DNA of 64,000 nt from Rhyzopertha dominica (taxonomy: Eukaryota > Arthropoda > Insecta > Coleoptera > Bostrichidae): positions 29,630,942-29,694,941 of the forward strand of contig QCXZ01000001.1 in the NCBI GenBank assembly GCA_025024175.1, written 5' to 3'. Below, one piece after another: positions 31,912-46,420 of the stretch. Both the position numbers and the translations under genes were made by a program. A model generated the notes under the pieces. The model saw only the letters and a list, made by a program, of their open reading frames with translations, had not been told where the DNA came from and did no database searches. Within the stretch, counting starts at the first letter, position 1. Each line of letters begins with the position of its first letter.

Positions 31912-34900
31912 TTTCGTGTTCGGACTTCTTTGAAACATGCCCGACAAGAACCAATTTTCGTGTTTAGACTCTTATTTGTTGTAGTAAATATTTTTCGGAT
32001 ACTATATTCGGAAGTACAACTTTATCCTACTCATCGGACGCGAGAAACTGGCTGTTTACCTGCCTATGCAGTAAAATACTTTACCTTACTGGTAACTAAG
32101 CTTAAATCTCAAGCAAACAATTTATCGTAATGCAAATGTCAAATATTACACACAAAACCTCAAACATATTGTACTTTCTAAAGTGTGAGTCCAGAACTTC
32201 TAAACACTTCAAATGGAAGTAGTGGCAGTAGTAGCCGAAAAAAACATTGTGTGCAACACGCCAGTAAAGTATCTTTATCGAACCCGTCGTCTGGTTGCTT
32301 GCCTCGTCTTCGTCTCGGCTCTCATTCTCCAAACTTGTTCGATAAAGTGCCACTTTTCTGCCTTGTTACATAAACAGCTATTATTAGACTTTGCCCGGTT
32401 TGGTAATAAAATGGGGCGTTACCAACCAACACGTGAATGGAATTTTGTGCAGATAAGAAACCCCACTTCAAAAAAACTGGAAGCACATTATAAAGTAAGC
32501 AGATCATTGGTATGATCCTTAACGAACGGACCACTTAAAATTTAGCCGTATTCCAACGTCCGTTAAGAATCATATTTAAGCTAAATTCCAGTGAAAAACG
32601 TTCACCCAAATTGCATTTATTACCTTTGCTGCGAATGAGTTTTGTGCTTCTCTTAAGCATGTGTTTGTTATAAGACCGGACAAGGTCAAATGAAAATACT
32701 TTACCAATATTTCTAGCAGTCAAACTGACTTTTTTTCGGTCTTTATGAAACTTGCAAAGTTGACGAAAATTTGCACATCTTGTCGTTCTAGGCATACTAG
32801 ATGTCGCTGCAGCCACACACAAAGAGTCAGTTCGGTTAAAAGAAAGTATTATTAAATTCTGTCAGTATTTTAAGCATATAAATACGTATGTAAAACAATT
32901 CTAGTACTAAAGTTCTATCCACACAAGATTCAAGATTTACAAAACAATGAATATATTCTAAAGTATCCATTAATCAATTGCACAAAATTTCCAGTGTTCC
33001 ACAAATAAATAAGTGTACCCTGATCTCAGGTACTATTTAGCGGCCTTGGAAACGCAAACTCCTTCAGACGGACCCTAATTAAGTCGTTTGGTGTTATGCC
33101 GAAGAAACCGCATATTGTAGGTGTTTATCAAAATATTAATATTAATAGTTCTTGTTAGCGACCGATGAAAATTATATGGGAGTCATCTCAAGCGCATCCA
33201 GTTCGGTTGGTTCAAATTATTTTCACAATTGGCTAATTAATTATCATATTTGGCTCTCAATGTTGCATTCAGATGTCTGTTTTAAATAGAAAATATTTCA
33301 TTGAGCATATCTGTGTTTATGGTCTTTTTTGGTGTCTTCAAAACACATCATTATTGATGTTCTGTGATAACTACAGCCGGGATTAAATATATAGTTAAAG
33401 GTATTATTTTGTAAAATGTTTGTACTTATGTAGACGGTATAATCGACATTAAACAGTACATTGTTTATTAAATGAAAGTAACGGTAAATATCAATACTCT
33501 AACTTTAGTAGTTGTGGTAGCGCTATCTCGTACGATGACATGGCGCAAGTGGTAACAAAATGGCTCTACGAAGTCCAACGAGTGGTCCTTGTTATTCCTA
33601 ACGTTCTTGGTTAATGATGGGAGGGCGTGTCGATCGGATTATTTCATTAGAGTTAAAATAATATTTTTGGCTAGTATTTGACGTGTTGTCGTATGTACCT
33701 ATCTAGATATGCCTAATTGTTAATCATTTAGCACGGTAATAATTCTAGTAAACACTTATGTCATGTTGTAGAGATTTTTACTGCACCTAAATCGCTTGAG
33801 CGATTACCAATCACATAATATCATTCCTTGAATCTTCAGTATGGAAAGCCACATATGTTGCTGCTCAGGCATAACTCAAAAGGTTTTCATTGTGTATGGA
33901 TCTTTATGCACATGCCAATTACTGTATCGCAGCCGCTTTTTATACATAGTTATGAAAACATTCTTGCTTTATGCTGCTGTTGCCTTTGAACACGAAAGTA
34001 GTGAGCCCGAAGCAACCATTGCTAACGGAAAGGAATATTTCTTTTGTCGAATGGGTATTACGCTCTACAGAATGCTACCGACATTGAAAATTTTTCCCTT
34101 TAAATTGAGGGTATTTATTTATTGAGGTTTGAGCATGTTAAAATCTGTATTTGTCGGTAGTTTCGTTTAAAGCTCCTAGTTTGTCTGTAATGAATGTAAG
34201 CGTGAAATTGTTAAAAGCTCCTGATCAGCAAAGGCTGGTTTTACCTGGACAGCAATGCATAGTCATTTTCCTCTAACATATTTTTTATCTTTCCATTTAT
34301 ATCTATAATGTTAGTATTAATAAGGCATGCATTACTTACTACATTTGTAGTAGTCATCGTCATTAATTTCATATCTGTGTTATATCCTCAACTCCAACAA
34401 CCGATGTGGTATTTTCAGGCGTAAACATAATGTGGAGGATGACGTGTCAGGCATTCAAAACGTTTTGCGCCGTTTCCTACGCCTAAAATTACTTGAACAA
34501 GCCTTGGAACGTGGTTAAAAAACAAAAGAATATACGTAAAATAGCCCAGAAAAAACGAATCGTTGATCAATAAAATAAATGCATATGCATAATGCACTTG
34601 CTAAATTTACCACTTTGGTCGTCAGATAATAAAGAAACGAAATAAGAAAGTTTCATCTATACGTAGCACAACCTTGATTAGTTACACCAAATTGACAGTT
34701 CGCAGTTTCGATTTACCCAATAGGGGTCGCATTCATTTCTGGAGTCGCGAATATCTATTATTTTTGCATGTCTGCCGAAATGAAAACTTAATTTGCTTTG
34801 TTTATTCTTCCGATTTGCAAATGAGTGTATTGTTTTAATAGGTCTGTTTCCAGTAATTTTACAGGAGACGAAAAAACTATTTAGGTACGTAAGCTTTTTC

Positions 34901-35639
34901 GGCAGAGTCAGATTAAAATCTTGATCTTTTGGGACGGGAATATGGAAAATCCATATTTCATTTTTCATGGTCAATTCCACCAACAAATTTTTGGTTTCCC
35001 CATTATCATCCTCCACTCCATGCTAGCGTAGCTAGCATATCCATGGAAGCCTTTGACCACACCGCCTTGGAATCATCAGATCTTAAACCAAAGACTCGGC
35101 TACCTTCATCATTTGGCTTCACTGCTCTGGCACCTTACCAACCTTCCTGAATTACCTCAATTTCCAGCAACCTACTATAAAATTGACAGTGGAAATCGAA
35201 AGTAACAATTCTTTCCCATTTTAGATGTCCTTGTCGTTCGTTTATGAAATGGTCNTTTAGGTCATTCTGTATATCGTANGCTCACCCACACAGATCGGTA
35301 CTTTAATCCGCCACAAAAAGGTTCGGTCCTGAATTCTCTTGTTTACCGTGCAGTGTCAATTTCTAAATAGAGTAGCTTATAAGTGAACTGCAGAACTTAA
35401 CGTGTGAGTCTGGCCAACAACTTTTATAACAACCATTAGATACAATCTGTCTTTAATCCTCACATGCATCCCAAATCCAAACCAACCCTCGAACACCCGA
35501 ATTATAATCGACTGCATTTTTTTATAAAATTGGCAAGGGTGTTTTGTGTTCCGATTTGACATTTAAATAGAATACACACACAATTAATGTAAAGAGCACA
35601 AAGTTGGTTTTATTTTACAGATAATTTCTTATCATTTAA
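31908..35639. other. Stretch without a recognised gene
   Basis: Short frames on both strands (up to 112 codons at 34,678-35,016 minus, and 100 codons at 32,213-32,515 plus) resemble no family I know. The 34,110-34,153 segment is shared with 55,181-55,222. Ambiguous bases occur at 35,254 and 35,279. Confidence 0.4.
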
Positions 35640-36340
35640 TATTTGAAAACGATCTCTGGCATATGACCACCACGACAAAGCATAAACCTAGGCCACTTTC
35701 TGGAGTATTTTGGGCCGTATTTCACCAATAGCACTTTTAACGTTGGCTTCCAAGTCCTTAGTAGTTGCTGGGAAGAGTCTTAATGGTGACAACACAACCG
35801 TGGAAGCTAGTTCGTCGATATATGGCTAGTAGCTCAATCCTGTTGAAGCTATATTTCTTCGATGCCCATGTCACGCAAATTTGGAAACAAATAATTGTTT
35901 ATCATCGCATTCTATCGTTCCCATTGGCCGTAACATGTTAGTCGGCATTATTTTTAAAGATGAATGGGCCAGTGTTCCTTCCCACCGGCGCGGCGTGCAA
36001 ACTACACCAGACTGTGCATTTTCGGGATGTAATTCTCTGGTGTACCTGGTGTGGATTGAATTGTCTTCACTCCAAATGCGGCAATTTTGTTTGTTGACGA
36101 AGCCGTGCAACCAAAAGTGTGAACTTCGGTACTAAACACAATTTTGCGATAACACAAACGATCTCCTTTGAGCCCATTTAGCAAAACTACGGTGTAAACC
36201 TTGAGACCAAGTACCTTGCGCAAAATTTGCCACACAGTCGATTGACAAGAACTCAAGATGTTGCGCACTCGGCTCCTGTCCAACAGTAACCTCAACGACA
36301 GCAATATTTTCTTCAGTCGGTGGCAGGAGGTCATGAAAAG
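35640..36340 (-). pseudogene. Mariner-like transposase relic, HTH to C-terminus
   Basis: Minus-strand translation from about 36,330 gives TEENIAVVEVTV, then STVWQILRKVLGLKVY (second helix-turn-helix). A shifted frame gives HGFVNKQNCRIWSEDN (about 36,110-36,060), the block just after the first catalytic Asp in DDE transposases of this group. A PENAQSGVVC block follows, corresponding to the VWCGL strand. The final part (about 35,800-35,640) contains ATTKDLEANVKSAIGEI, matching the C-terminal helices. Frameshifts and stops are frequent. The Asp positions are partly lost and the middle is compressed. Confidence 0.85.
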
Positions 36341-38231
36341 TTAAATGGGTGCGAACATGTTCAACAACATGACAAATACCACGTTCTGACTATTATTATA
36401 CTATAAATCTTGAAGATGTGGAGACATTGTTGTCGTGTAAATCTTTCCATGATGAATTGTTAGACCTTACTGTCATTAACAAAATCCGAAAATCCGGACG
36501 CGCTTGAAAAACACCCTTTACTTCCGTCTCCAAAAAAGAGAGCAAACCCTCTGTCATCTAGAAGTATGTATAGCATTTTTACACTTACAAACTGCTTTTG
36601 TTTGATATAACCTTATAATATTACAGAATAGTTGGCAAAACCTGCTGTGGATGACGCGTTTTGTCAGACACCTTTAAAATGGCGGCCGTTCGTTACTGGT
36701 AACACGTTCTGTAGCCGTACGTTACGAATTATATAATATCTAAGGCTGAGATCGACTATGAATTACATTTGGGATACTCTCTGTATTCTCAAGAAATGAA
36801 AATGAAACTGCTCGGTATATAGAACCTTTGTAGCCAGAATTAACTTTCACTTGTCAGTTCTGAATTGTCGCTTAATGACCGTAGCTTTTTTGTCTGATTC
36901 TTACTTTTAAACGTCTAGACTATTGTGTTTCCAAAGCATGACCCGCTACAACAGTAATCCTGCAATTTATAAACCCATTCATTACTCTATTGATTAATGA
37001 TGGCAGCTTTGCTTCGTTTGAAGTTACGGCCGCGAATTTATGTGCACTTTTTTTCGTACCTATATCAATAAATCAGGTAGCTATAAATCATGCTAATGTT
37101 CGAGCACGCTGTACCGTTACGTGCTGCCTCTTTGCACGAACACCTCAATTCATTTTACCTGGCCAACTTGAATTTCCCCGGCTGAAAAAAAAATACAGTA
37201 GGCGTTGTAGTATTACAGGTGAAGACGTGTGGGCGGCTTCTGGAACACAGGGCGCTTGAGAAATTGGTGATTATCGATCTTCAGTTTAAATAATCTGCTC
37301 TAACTTCATACACTTTGATATGTGAGTAATCATAATAATTTTTATTTATTTTTCTACGGGATGCATCCGGTGACATGAAATTTGTTTGATTAGAACAATA
37401 ACTAAAAAGGATGACATCTTTTAAAACAGCACATCGAACAATAGCATAAATCATAATCTAACCACTAACCAGCCATAAAGTATGTCACAGATAATTACTG
37501 ACAAGACCTTACACCGGACACATTTTTTTTAGTCAGTTGCCTTCTGATTTATGGTTAAATAAATTATATAAAAAGGTACTGACAACACCTACAGGACGAG
37601 ATTTCAGCTAACTAAAGTGGAATCTACGTAAGAGATTTTGACTTAATCTTAATCACGATCCGATGAAGATGTACTCCTATATTCTGCAGGTCTCCACCTC
37701 GAATTTTTCATTTTTTCAGGATATAGATACATCTCCCACCAATGCCCCAAGATGTAGGGCGTAGTAATTTATGTGTTATTTATGTATTTAATACGGATGT
37801 AACTAATTTTATTTCCATTGTGTCGGAAAAAGCTGTTGCATTTTTTCTAAGCTTTATCTGCATAGGTTTTTACAGTTTGTTAGCCATTATTTTGATAATA
37901 CCAAAAATAACTAGGTGTCTAATTGACCTGCCAACGACCGATAGGAGGTTAATGATACCTAGTGCGAAAAACTTTTGTGCAGGTGACTGTGCAATATTGT
38001 TGCGAGTGTTTACTCGTAAAATTAATTAACCGTCATTAGCAGGTTTATCAGATCGTCCTGTTATCGGTCTTTGTTTACTGTTACGGTGTGTATTGCAATT
38101 ATCTCACGTCTATGTGATTACTTATTGGGGACCATAAATAACTTTCAGACTTCATTTTGCTACACACAATTTCAAATCAATATTACAGTTTAATGTTTTT
38201 CTATTTGATTATTAATACAGTAATTTAATAA

Positions 38232-38258
38232 AATATTTTCTTTATTTTCAGGTAAGAN
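38232..38258 (+). promoter_or_regulatory. Candidate recursive splice site (ratchet point)
   Basis: A run of pyrimidines (TATTTTCTTTATTTTCAG) ends at 38,251 and is followed directly by GTAAGA (an ambiguous base follows). This is the strongest juxtaposed acceptor-donor in the window and has the same orientation as the one at 10,050. A weaker one (CTTTTTGCAG then GTAGGT) lies at 39,210/39,211. Confidence 0.4.
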
Positions 38259-38509
38259 TTCCTGGTCTTTATTAAGCTGCTACTGTAAGTGTTTTAGTAT
38301 TAATTCTTGTAGGTAAAATAATATTACGTATTAGTCATATTAACCAAAATTTTTCAACTAACATTGAAATATTGTTCTTCATTAATTTCAATAAATGTTT
38401 TGTTGGTTTTCAAAATGTTTATATTTCACAAAAGTACCTTGTCAAACTACATTTCCATGTTCTTATTGCACAAATTATAAATTGTTTGTTTCATCTTGTC
38501 TTTTGTGCG

Positions 38510-38570
38510 TTTTCTTCAACATAGCTAGGGTATCTTTATCGGCATTGAAATAAGCTGTAGGTTACCGTTC
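38510..38570 (+). repeat. Dispersed repeat, shared with 55,235-55,300
   Basis: About 60 bp centred on GCGTTTTCTTCAAC and CATTGAAATAAGCT; the 55.2-kb copy is about 84% identical by eye. The type is unknown. Confidence 0.55.
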
Positions 38571-39294
38571 TTAAATAGTGACATTTTAATTATCTTGCTC
38601 TATAACCCAAACAATTAACAACCTACAAAGCATGAGAGGTGTAAAGGGATGTATAAAATATAAAAACATTGTTGGTTATAGCACTTTAAATGCATAAATG
38701 ATGTCTTATTTTTTCAGCGTTATAAAATTCAGTTGTTAAAAGAACATTTTTTTAAAATTAGGCACAGACTACAGACATAAAATATCGTTATGAAATAGGC
38801 TTGAAAATAGACTTTCATCGTATTTCATTTGACGAAGTTTTCAACCACGTAGCCCTGTTCAAAGGACATACAAAATTGTGCTGAAGGAAGATGTGTGATT
38901 TCCTTTGGCACCCGCTTAATAACGGGGTTGTAAATCCTAATCAACGGAGTGTCTGACATCGGCATTTCTGTCTGTGCATTTGCCAGATGTTTTTTATGGA
39001 GATGTTATATTCTATTTTCATTTATTACATTTAAATTTGCAAAGAATTATTTTTCTTTGAAGCTGTTTGGCCTGGTCCCACACCTGTGTGGAAATGATCA
39101 ATGCGTTATGGGTTTTAGATCAACCAAAGGGCTTTAGTTTTATTTCTCAAAGTTATTTTTACCTGTATGATATATTATGTTTATAAGAAGATTTAGTTAG
39201 CTTTTTGCAGGTAGGTATATTTATGAAAAAGTATCACCAGCTCTAACCTATCTACAAAAGCGCCAGATGACGCGCAGTAGCGTTGCATTTCTTA

Positions 39295-39600
39295 AACTTT
39301 GATCTGGAATTGTGCAGTGGTTAGCACGTTTGACTGGGTCCCGGGTTCAAATCCTGGTCAGAGCCACAGACATCGTATCTAAATCTTACGGCATGCGCGA
39401 AACAATCTTGTGACGACTAGTAAGTCGCCATGTTGCCCGTTTGTATGGCAGGGAGTCTGCGCAGTAACTCGCAAGTGTGACCGAGTGAATGGCGATTGAA
39501 GAGATGTTTGCTAGGTCCTGTTGTTTGTTGTGACGTTGCAATGACGTTCCCATATAATCTTACTGCGCATACGTCTGGCCCTACATGCGCAATGATCATT
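39295..39600 (+). repeat. tRNA-related SINE relic
   Basis: An A box-like TGTGCAGTGGTTAGCACG (from about 39,312) and a consensus B box GGGTTCAAATCCTGG (39,344-39,358) sit 22 nt closer than in a normal tRNA because the anticodon arm is shortened. About 230 bp of unrelated, moderately GC-rich body follows. It is distinct from the family at 3187-4171. The ends are uncertain. Confidence 0.55.
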
Positions 39601-42600
39601 TATCACAAAATCTTATCGTTGCTTTAAAGTTCTAAGTAACTATGTATTTCTGTGGTCAGAGCTGCCAATATTTTTTCATAAATATATTTACCTACAAAAA
39701 ACCCAATTAAATCTCCTTAAAAAAAGTTTTAATGTTGTCGTTTTACAGTATCTATTAATTTAAGTTCCATTTTTAATATGTTGGGCACATAATGTTACTA
39801 TTTGCGTTTACTTAATATTGTACTGGCTCATGCGTATTTAAAACTTTTTTCTTCACTCCGGTTTTGCACGTTTTAAAAATATCATCCTAGTATCCTAGCA
39901 TTCTCGCAATATTCAGATACCAATTAAAATGTCTGCACACTGCAACAGAACATGAAGTTTAAGATATTGTTTATGTATTTATAAATGGCCATGCTCCGTA
40001 TTACATTGTTGCGTACCCATTTGAGTGAAGCTTTCCTTATTTTCTTCTTCTTCTTCTCAATTCTGCCGATCAGGTATCTCCTTTGAGAACATATCCTTGG
40101 GCGTATCATGCACGACGGTAAACAGATCTTGCAGAAATTAATCAGTATCACCGCCTGTACTAAATTTACGTGTAACGAGAGGCGCGACACCGTAACTCAC
40201 GAGGACGCGGCTTCCCGTCTCTTTACTTTGAAATCTGCAACAGAAGCCTTTACAGTGTTGTCAAATGAGAACGTTGGCTTTGTTGATAAAGGAAAGGAAA
40301 ATAATTGACGTATAATTTACTATATGACTTTTCATGCGTGCGATACAGAATAGGTGTATTCCACAGTGTTCGGTATTAAATAGGTAGAGTTAGCACAAAG
40401 ACTTGTTAGAAGCATTTTTAAGCGGGAGTTGTTCTTTTAAAATTTTAAGTATAATAAATATTTAATTTTTGATTGAATTAGTCTGCTTTATGATAAATGA
40501 AAAAAGTCAATCCAGCCAACCTAAGGCCATGAGTTAAGATGTCAACTTTAACTTTTGCAGGGTGTGGCGTTTGTCATAAGTTTTGCATGATAACTTTTCG
40601 CTACTCCTATAGGACGTATTTAAACAAACGCAAAATTTGAGTCACGGTATCTGACTGAATACGCAAGGGTGCTATCATTTATATGATGTCTATCAAATAT
40701 TCTTATCTATCTTTATACAGATATGCAGATAATTTTATTAATATAACCTTATTAACTGGGTAAATGATATTAGCAATAAGTTATAGTCGAGTGTAAAACA
40801 ATATCATGTTATTATAACATTTTCCCGCAATGTCGATTATTGATGTCACATAGATGGAAGGATGCAACGAATTAAAAATCTTGGTACCACCATAGTTGAC
40901 TCTAATTGAAGGAATTTAAATCTTCAGAACGTTAGAGTTCAAAAATATTAAACGCCTAGACACTTAAACTCTTTCTTGGATCTTAAGTATTGTGGGATTA
41001 TATTGGACTATTATTATTATTATTATAGTCAAAAGAATTTTTAGCCCTGTTTTTATTAATTAAAATTATGAATAAATTTAATTTTTGCGAGATCCTGAAA
41101 AAGTATGTACAAGAGTTAGACCTCCTCTGTAATATAGTGTAGAAAATTTTATTAATTCTGTACGGAGATTAAGAAAGCTTTCCTTAAATTTAAGCAGTTC
41201 TGTATTTTATTGTATCTAAATAATGTTTATAAACATGTACATGATTTGATGAATAAATAATAAGAATAATAATATCAGAACCTATGTAACAGTGCTGTTT
41301 ATATTGTAGCTTTGGCAGCCTGGCAAAGTTATGTCGTGGTTACGCTATAAAATGCATATCCGATGGCAAGGTAAGCCGTGTGAAGAACTACCCGACAGGT
41401 GCTCGACGTTTCTGTACTGTGATCTTGATATTAACAACACTTGGTTTGCTTTGTACAGTCTCCATGCTGACAAGTACGTGTCTCCTCTCATGTTGCAAAA
41501 CCTCTTACTCTTGAACGAGCCTAACGTAGACCTCAATACAGTTTTGGAGTAGCTATCTTCTTTGCAGGTGTTTTGGTAGCCGAGACCATAATTTTTCCTG
41601 CTATTTAGGACTTCAGAAATTTCCAAAAATGATCGATGATGATTCAATCTATTAATCATTAATCCTAATGATATCCTTTGATTTTACAAGCTTTTGGTTA
41701 TAAAAAAATTATAGATAACTACTAAGCGAAAATCTATATCCATCACNAGTGATGTTAATTATACATTTTAATTGGATTATCAGCTTACCTATCGCTCATC
41801 CACCGGAAAAACATGATTTCCGTTTTCTGCAACCCGCGTAAATCAAATATAGACGTTTATTAGCACATAAAAATTTTATAAGCCTCTATTTTTGGCGCTT
41901 ATGTCAGTCAGTTCGTTTACACTGCGAGCTTGAACTATCTGTGCGCGATAGGTTAATTACCTTCAATTGTTTGGAAACAGGGTGACCAACCGGAAATTCA
42001 ATTTCTATTTCCTTTTGTGCGAAATCGCGCAAAAACATATTGCGTTTCATAATTATTGTCGTCTTGAACATACAGCTCAAAGTAGATGTGAATCACTCAG
42101 CCGATGATGAAATAAGTAATTTCCCCAAAAATACCGAAGGTGTCGCTTAAATATACTAATAACTCATGTGGGTAGGCCACAATTAGTTCAATTTTTTGGA
42201 GGCCCGGTTTTTGTGTCGGAATGTTTTTCAAATTTGCTGATTACCTCGTGTAAGCGCGCAAGATTCGACCCACGACAGGATGTATATCAATCACATTGGT
42301 TTTTGTCACTATCTGACCACAGAATCTTATTCTCCGAAACCGTCTTGCTTCTCTGGGAATAACTAATGAATAAATTCGTTAGATTGAGTCACTGACTTGT
42401 TAATTGAAAGTGTTGGTATCAATCGAGCGTTGATTGTTAGAAAAATGTAGTGTTTCTTCACAGTGCATGCCGAGCTAATTACTAAAACCAACATTTATAA
42501 GACTCTTTAGCGTAAACTTTTCACTTTTCTTTATGAATACCAAAAGTTCACAAATGTATTGATCTTCTTTTTTAGTTTGCTATTCACTAATTCTGCAAAA

Positions 42601-45600
42601 TTTAACATAGTTAACAAGTTAACACAGTAGTTAGCACTATTTATTAATACGGATTGAATAGAAATGACCTACTTGATGGCATATCATTAATTTTGTCGTT
42701 TTTTTTTTTAGTTAAATGTTACATTTATTGCTGTTCTTCACTATTGTACTAAATGACGTGGTATATCTGTATTTGAATTTTTTATTTTGCTGGACTGCTA
42801 TATATTCCAGTTATATTTTTTCTTATTTTAAATTGCGTTTATGTTTGTATTCAATAAATCTGAATACAAAAGTTAGTGTTTACCGTCTAAGTTAATAAGG
42901 CATATCTTTTTGAAAAGTATTCATTTATTACTTTTATGCTTTATAATTACAAACAAATAACAAATTAGAATTTAATGTGGAAATATTTGCCGCCTAACTC
43001 GCAAGTATTTCCACTTCTTATTTAAAATTGTTTACTGATTCTAACTTCACATATCTATCTTTATTTGTATTTTTTTGGTTGACAAAATAATTAATAGCAA
43101 AAATTAGTCTGATAATCCCAAATACGAAGGTTGTTGTGTGTAAACAAAGTCTATAATTGGTGGTATACGAGTATCCAATCAATTAAAATGAGGGTTTTAA
43201 CTTTTTATTGGTCAATTATGTCATTTTGAACGAATCAAAACACAATCGTAGTTGGAAATTTCACAACAGCAAATTCTCGCTGGAATAATTTAAGGTAGGT
43301 TTTGCATGGTAACAGAAATTGTTGGCTTGAAGTCTGTCGTCAAACTTTACTAAGAATGAATTTAATTTTCAATTAATTCTCACTCTCTTGTGATATCATT
43401 ACCTACAAAATACATATTCTGTGTGCCTAAATTTTTATAAAATTGCATAACCAAGATTTTGACGAATCTTTGCCACTTCCGATGGTAAATCTGTTTACTC
43501 TATCACATTCATTCACAACACGCACTTAATAATACATACTGGTCGCCGGCTTACTTGCCATCTTGTCATAAAAAACCGCCGTAATCACATGAAGAACTAT
43601 ACTAGTGCACTCAAATTAAGATCACAGTAAAGTGATTTATATTATATTAATGATAGTTTCGCGGTTTATTGAAAGTGTACGTATTTTGTATAATCAGGAT
43701 AATCGATACAGAATTCTTGTAATATTTCTGATAATTTAAAGATGTCATTTGAATGATTCACCCATAGATGCTAAATTATTCTTTGCTTCCCATTTTACTT
43801 CTTAATACAAGTAGCGTGTGAAGTATTTCCTGTGTACTTTTAAAAATAATGTTGTTGCGTTACTCACACATAAGTAAATGTGATTTTACATTTGAACAGC
43901 GATATTATTTTAAATAAATCAAAGAGGTTCATGTTTGTACATTAGCTTAAAAATTTAAGAATGTTTATCTCATATAACCTTCCAAGACTCTATGGAACTT
44001 TATAGCATTCACTGACAGCATGCAAGAAGATTCTTGTCGAGATAAGCTTTATTAATTAAATCTTATGAACGCATCTTATACATACAATAGTGAAAAGATC
44101 AATGATAATAGTAACAACAATATGAATAACAAAAATAAGGGCAAATTAAGGACAAGAATAAGAAAACAAATTAATCGCTTCTGAACAATCGGGCGTGCTT
44201 TTATTAACTACGATAGTCATCCAATCAACTTCAACTTCAATCAATTTCTGTTTCATACCAACTTTTTTTATTACTTCTTCGGTATAACGGACACACTTTT
44301 ACTTCTTTGTCGTCATATCCATCGCTCCTACGTGTTGGCTATAGTAGCATTTTGCTTTGTCCCAAATTAATTCAGCTTCATTCATTTCGCAATGATATGG
44401 AGGCAAACGTAAAACTTCGTGAACACTACTTAAAAAAAGTTCGTCAAATGCTTATTCATTTACCCTTTTGTACATTTTCACTGTATTTAATTATTCCGAT
44501 TTAATTGAGATAGAATCAAAATTAACGCTATTATCAGTTTGCCACTGTACAATGGCTGATTAAGCCTAATGAAATTGATGGTTATTTTCCCTTGAAAATG
44601 CTGTGATAATACGGAGCGTTTTTATTATAATTCGGTACTAATTTTACTTGCGTCCATTTCAAAATTAATTCTCTGTACATCTCACTGCGGTAGTTTAGTG
44701 CTTTAGACTGAATGCGAACAGCAAATCACCCTGCCCCAAACCCTTGTGAACATTCTAGGTGTAAAGCAATTAAAAGTTTTCCTTCAAATCCTTCTGGCTT
44801 TCGTATTCATATTTTTCTTCTTATACCTTGCCGTGACTTTGCACTGCTTTTGAAAATATTCAGGTTTCAGATTCAGATTACATCTCTTCGAAGGCTTTGG
44901 GACTTCTGTCAGAAATATGAATCACTTCTTTTATCTTCAGTTCATATATTTTCTTGCAAATCAGATATTGCAAAATAGAAATAATTATTTTTAACTATTC
45001 ACTATTTGGCAAAATACGTATATAATATAGTTTACAGGACTTTGCAGAATTCCAGATCTCGTCTTCGTATTTTGTGGGTGTAACTGTATTTCTGCCAATC
45101 CCATGAGCATTGGGACAAAGTTTATATAGAATTTAATGCTTTACAACTTTTGTAATAAATACAAATACCATTTAAAACATAGGAAGCGAGATATTTACAC
45201 AAAAACTTATTTTTGCGACGTTTGACCTTAAATATCTTAAGACGTGCATACGATATTTTAATGGATTTTTGATCCAACAATTAGAATTTAAAAATAAAGG
45301 TTTATACAAGTTTATAGATTATTATCGAGCCACGTATCCTTTGCCTAAGATATAAACACTATTTTGTTGTTAATTAATACGAATATACCTACACCTTTCT
45401 TGAAGGTGTATTTTATGACCGCTCACACTTCGCTATTTTCTATTTTCTAGAAATTGAACGTATGGTCTCGAAATGTCAAAATTAAACTTATGTTACTTGA
45501 TGAACACGTTCAATTGAATATTTTCATAATTTTTGAACAGATAAATGAACACAGCCTTCTAAAACCATATCACGTACTGCGAACATTTTATTTGTTGTAA

Positions 45601-46298
45601 TTACGTCAAAAATTAATATTATTTTCAAATTTAATAATTTCCCACGTAACATTATCTTGCGAAAGTTACCTATTATAGTCGTAGATTATAATCCTAAAAG
45701 ACATAGTGTGAAATAATGTTTGATGGCTGTCAAAGACGTGAAGTCTTTTTATGCAACTATATATATACTAATTTGAAATGCTTGATTTTAGACATTTTTC
45801 AGATGGACATTATTTAATACAATACCTTTTGGCTTTCCTTTTTTAAATGCACGTTTGTTGTGGAATGAGAGTAATGAGTGTTATAATATATTTTCAGATT
45901 TTAATCACATCAATTGAAAAAAAGGATAAGCTAGAATGCTCTTGGCATGTCTCTGTTGTAAATTTTATGTCGTAGGTAAGTTACATTCGATATTCTTAAA
46001 TGCGCTCAGTTTTTGGCATTCGATGTTGAAACTAATGGAAATATCACTTTCCTTGTGGTTTTTGCTTTTCCATATATGTTTTTTTTTTAATTTTTTAACT
46101 CGTTTTTTTTTAAGATTTTGTTTTTATTGTTACTTAAATGTAATAAGCATACATAGGTATTCCATGTAGACTTGCTTTAAACTCTACTAAATTACTCACT
46201 AACCCAGACAGAAGCCTTCCAACATGCTGAATCGATTTGCGAGCTATGCGTCCAGCTGTATTACATTTTTTCCGATCTGCAGTCGTGCATTAAAACTT

Positions 46299-46420
46299 AC
46301 CTCATTACGCAGGTCCATCCTCAATTTCCATCCCTTTTGAACCACTGCCGTGATGCGACAAATGCCATGCATAAATGTAATCCTTATTGCGGTGCTTGAT
46401 TCCGGTGGCATTGCAAGTTG
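46299..46420 (-). other. Possible minus-strand exon ending in a strong donor
   Basis: On the minus strand a 37-codon ATG frame (MPPESSTAIR...RMDLRNE, about 46,409 to 46,299) runs open into GAG|GTAAGT, a consensus donor. It lies within a higher-GC, repeat-free block (46,200-46,640). The peptide matches nothing I recognise. The alternative is conserved non-coding DNA with a chance donor. Confidence 0.2.

Noticed and set aside
31658..32130. Frames encoding long Tyr-Ile repeats
   Set aside because: These are translations of the (TA)n microsatellite.
32185..32830. Open frames of 62-100 codons on both strands
   Set aside because: No recognisable domain. They overlap on opposite strands, as expected by chance.
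40840..41275. Possible LINE 3' end (KNLGTTI-like fragment and a TAA-rich tail)
   Set aside because: Only a few residues match an RT C-terminal motif, and the tail is short and irregular. Not enough to annotate.
41331..41552. 73-codon + strand frame with a possible acceptor upstream and CAAG|GTAAGC inside
   Set aside because: No family resemblance, and the minus strand is open for 104 codons over the same bases. The internal donor would leave a 52-nt exon without support. Kept only as part of the gene-poor stretch.
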